Positions 5,122 to 5,634 of a stretch of 5,634 nt of DNA are shown one piece after another (the stretch's first letter is position 1; each line of letters opens with the position of its first letter). Made by a program: the position numbers and the translations under genes. The stretch spans positions 58,148 through 63,781 of the forward strand of contig DDPV01000015.1 of the NCBI GenBank assembly GCA_002342365.1, read 5' to 3'. The stretch comes from Burkholderiales bacterium UBA2459. GTDB taxonomy: Bacteria; Pseudomonadota; Gammaproteobacteria; Burkholderiales; Burkholderiaceae_E. The notes beneath the pieces were generated by a model. The model was not told where the DNA came from and did no database searches. It worked only from the letters and a program-made list of their open reading frames with translations.

Positions 5122-5634
5122 CTACTCCGCTTGGGCAAGTTTGCGAAAATCTTTCGCACCGAGAAGTTGTTGTCCGAGCAACACTGCGGTGGCTCGGTAG
5201 CCGTTGAAGGCAAGCTTGATCGCTCCCTCAACCGCATCGATCACCGTATCAGCCGAATCGGCGCGCTTGACAATGACTCCCATGGCTTCCAACACGGTTT
5301 GGGTGGCCTGACCCATCGGGATTTGCGCCGCATTAAACTCGCCGTGGTCACCGCGCATCGTGATCAGCATCAGCAAGGGGAACTGACACATGCTCGAAAG
5401 GCTCAGCATGTTGATGCAATTGCCAACGCCTGAGCTTTGCATCAGTAAGACGCCCCGTTGTCCGCCAAGCCAGGCGCCCCCGAGCAGTGCAACGCCCTCT
5501 TCTTCGGTGGTGAGTCTCACCATCGTGATCGCCCGGTCGGCTTCGCAAAGCCGGATCAGCGGCGCATGGCCTGCGTCGGGCACAAGCGCGACCTGTTTGA
5601 TGTCCTGTGCTTTGAGCAGCGCATAAAGCGCCTT
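5122..5634 (-). CDS. ThDP-dependent decarboxylase alpha subunit (sulfopyruvate decarboxylase type, PYR domain), 5'-partial at the right window edge
   Basis: 170 residues are visible and the frame is open to base 5634, so only the first few to about twenty residues are missing (family members are usually about 165-185). This is the pyrimidine-binding domain. 'TTEEEGVALLGGAWLGG' (visible residues 42-58) supplies the Glu that activates the ThDP aminopyrimidine, 'LMQSSGVGNCINMLSL' (64-79) is the typical decarboxylase-alpha turn, and 'MRGDHGEFNAAQIPMGQAT' (93-111) is the ComD-like hallmark. A GTG at 5583 could be read as a start, but recognisable domain sequence ('ALYALLKAQDIKQVALV') precedes it, so it is internal. 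The protein must pair with the beta subunit encoded 4 bases downstream, since the active site is built from both. It is the first visible gene of the minus-strand block, so the promoter and any earlier pathway genes lie to the right of the window. Confidence 0.9.
   Translation of the reverse strand, partial: KALYALLKAQDIKQVALVPDAGHAPLIRLCEADRAITMVRLTTEEEGVALLGGAWLGGQRGVLLMQSSGVGNCINMLSLSSMCQFPLLMLITMRGDHGEFNAAQIPMGQATQTVLEAMGVIVKRADSADTVIDAVEGAIKLAFNGYRATAVLLGQQLLGAKDFRKLAQAE
5125..5129 (-). promoter_or_regulatory. Ribosome binding site CGGAG for the ThDP beta-subunit gene
   Basis: CGGAG on the minus strand overlaps the last codons of the alpha subunit and lies 7 bases before the ATG at 5117. 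It supports coupled translation of the two subunits in equal amounts. Confidence 0.7.

Noticed and set aside
5118..5237. Possible 40-residue N-terminal extension of the ThDP beta subunit
   Set aside because: It overlaps the alpha-subunit gene and has no family resemblance. The ATG at 5117 has a well-spaced GGAG.

Overview
The window looks like betaproteobacterial DNA, most likely order Burkholderiales. It has moderately high GC, tightly packed genes, and the end of a Bug/TctC-type solute receptor, a family hugely expanded in that group. I cannot place it below order level.

Layout. Positions 1-408 (+) hold the C-terminal 135 residues of a Bug-family periplasmic substrate-binding protein. A roughly 100-base convergent junction with two strong stem-loops and an 11-bp direct repeat separates it from a long minus-strand block that runs to the right edge. 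In transcription order (right to left) the block encodes: a ThDP-dependent decarboxylase alpha (PYR-domain) subunit, cut by the window edge; its beta (PP-domain) subunit; after a 92-base gap, a ketopantoate reductase-family dehydrogenase; an aminoglycoside/methylthioribose kinase-fold phosphotransferase; an enolase-family protein; and a glutathione S-transferase. Alpha and beta are 4 bases apart. The dehydrogenase, kinase, enolase and transferase genes overlap or abut (26, 23 and about 1 bases), so they are almost certainly co-transcribed and translationally coupled.

How they may work together. The ThDP pair resembles sulfopyruvate/phosphonopyruvate decarboxylases, which act on 2-oxo acids with an anionic group at C3. 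The dehydrogenase family interconverts 2-oxo and 2-hydroxy acids. A small-molecule kinase followed by an enolase-family lyase imitates the reductase - kinase - enolase logic of hydroxypyruvate -> glycerate -> 2-phosphoglycerate -> PEP. The enolase keeps its metal ligands and the general base/acid frame but has Ala where housekeeping enolases have the active-site-loop His, and Asp where they have a conserved Glu. This suggests a substrate other than 2-phosphoglycerate. My best reading is an uncharacterised pathway for an organic acid (possibly branched, sulfonated or phosphonated), perhaps imported with help from the Bug receptor. The individual families are clear; the pathway and all substrates are inference. 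No tRNA, rRNA, CRISPR, IS element or phage gene is visible.
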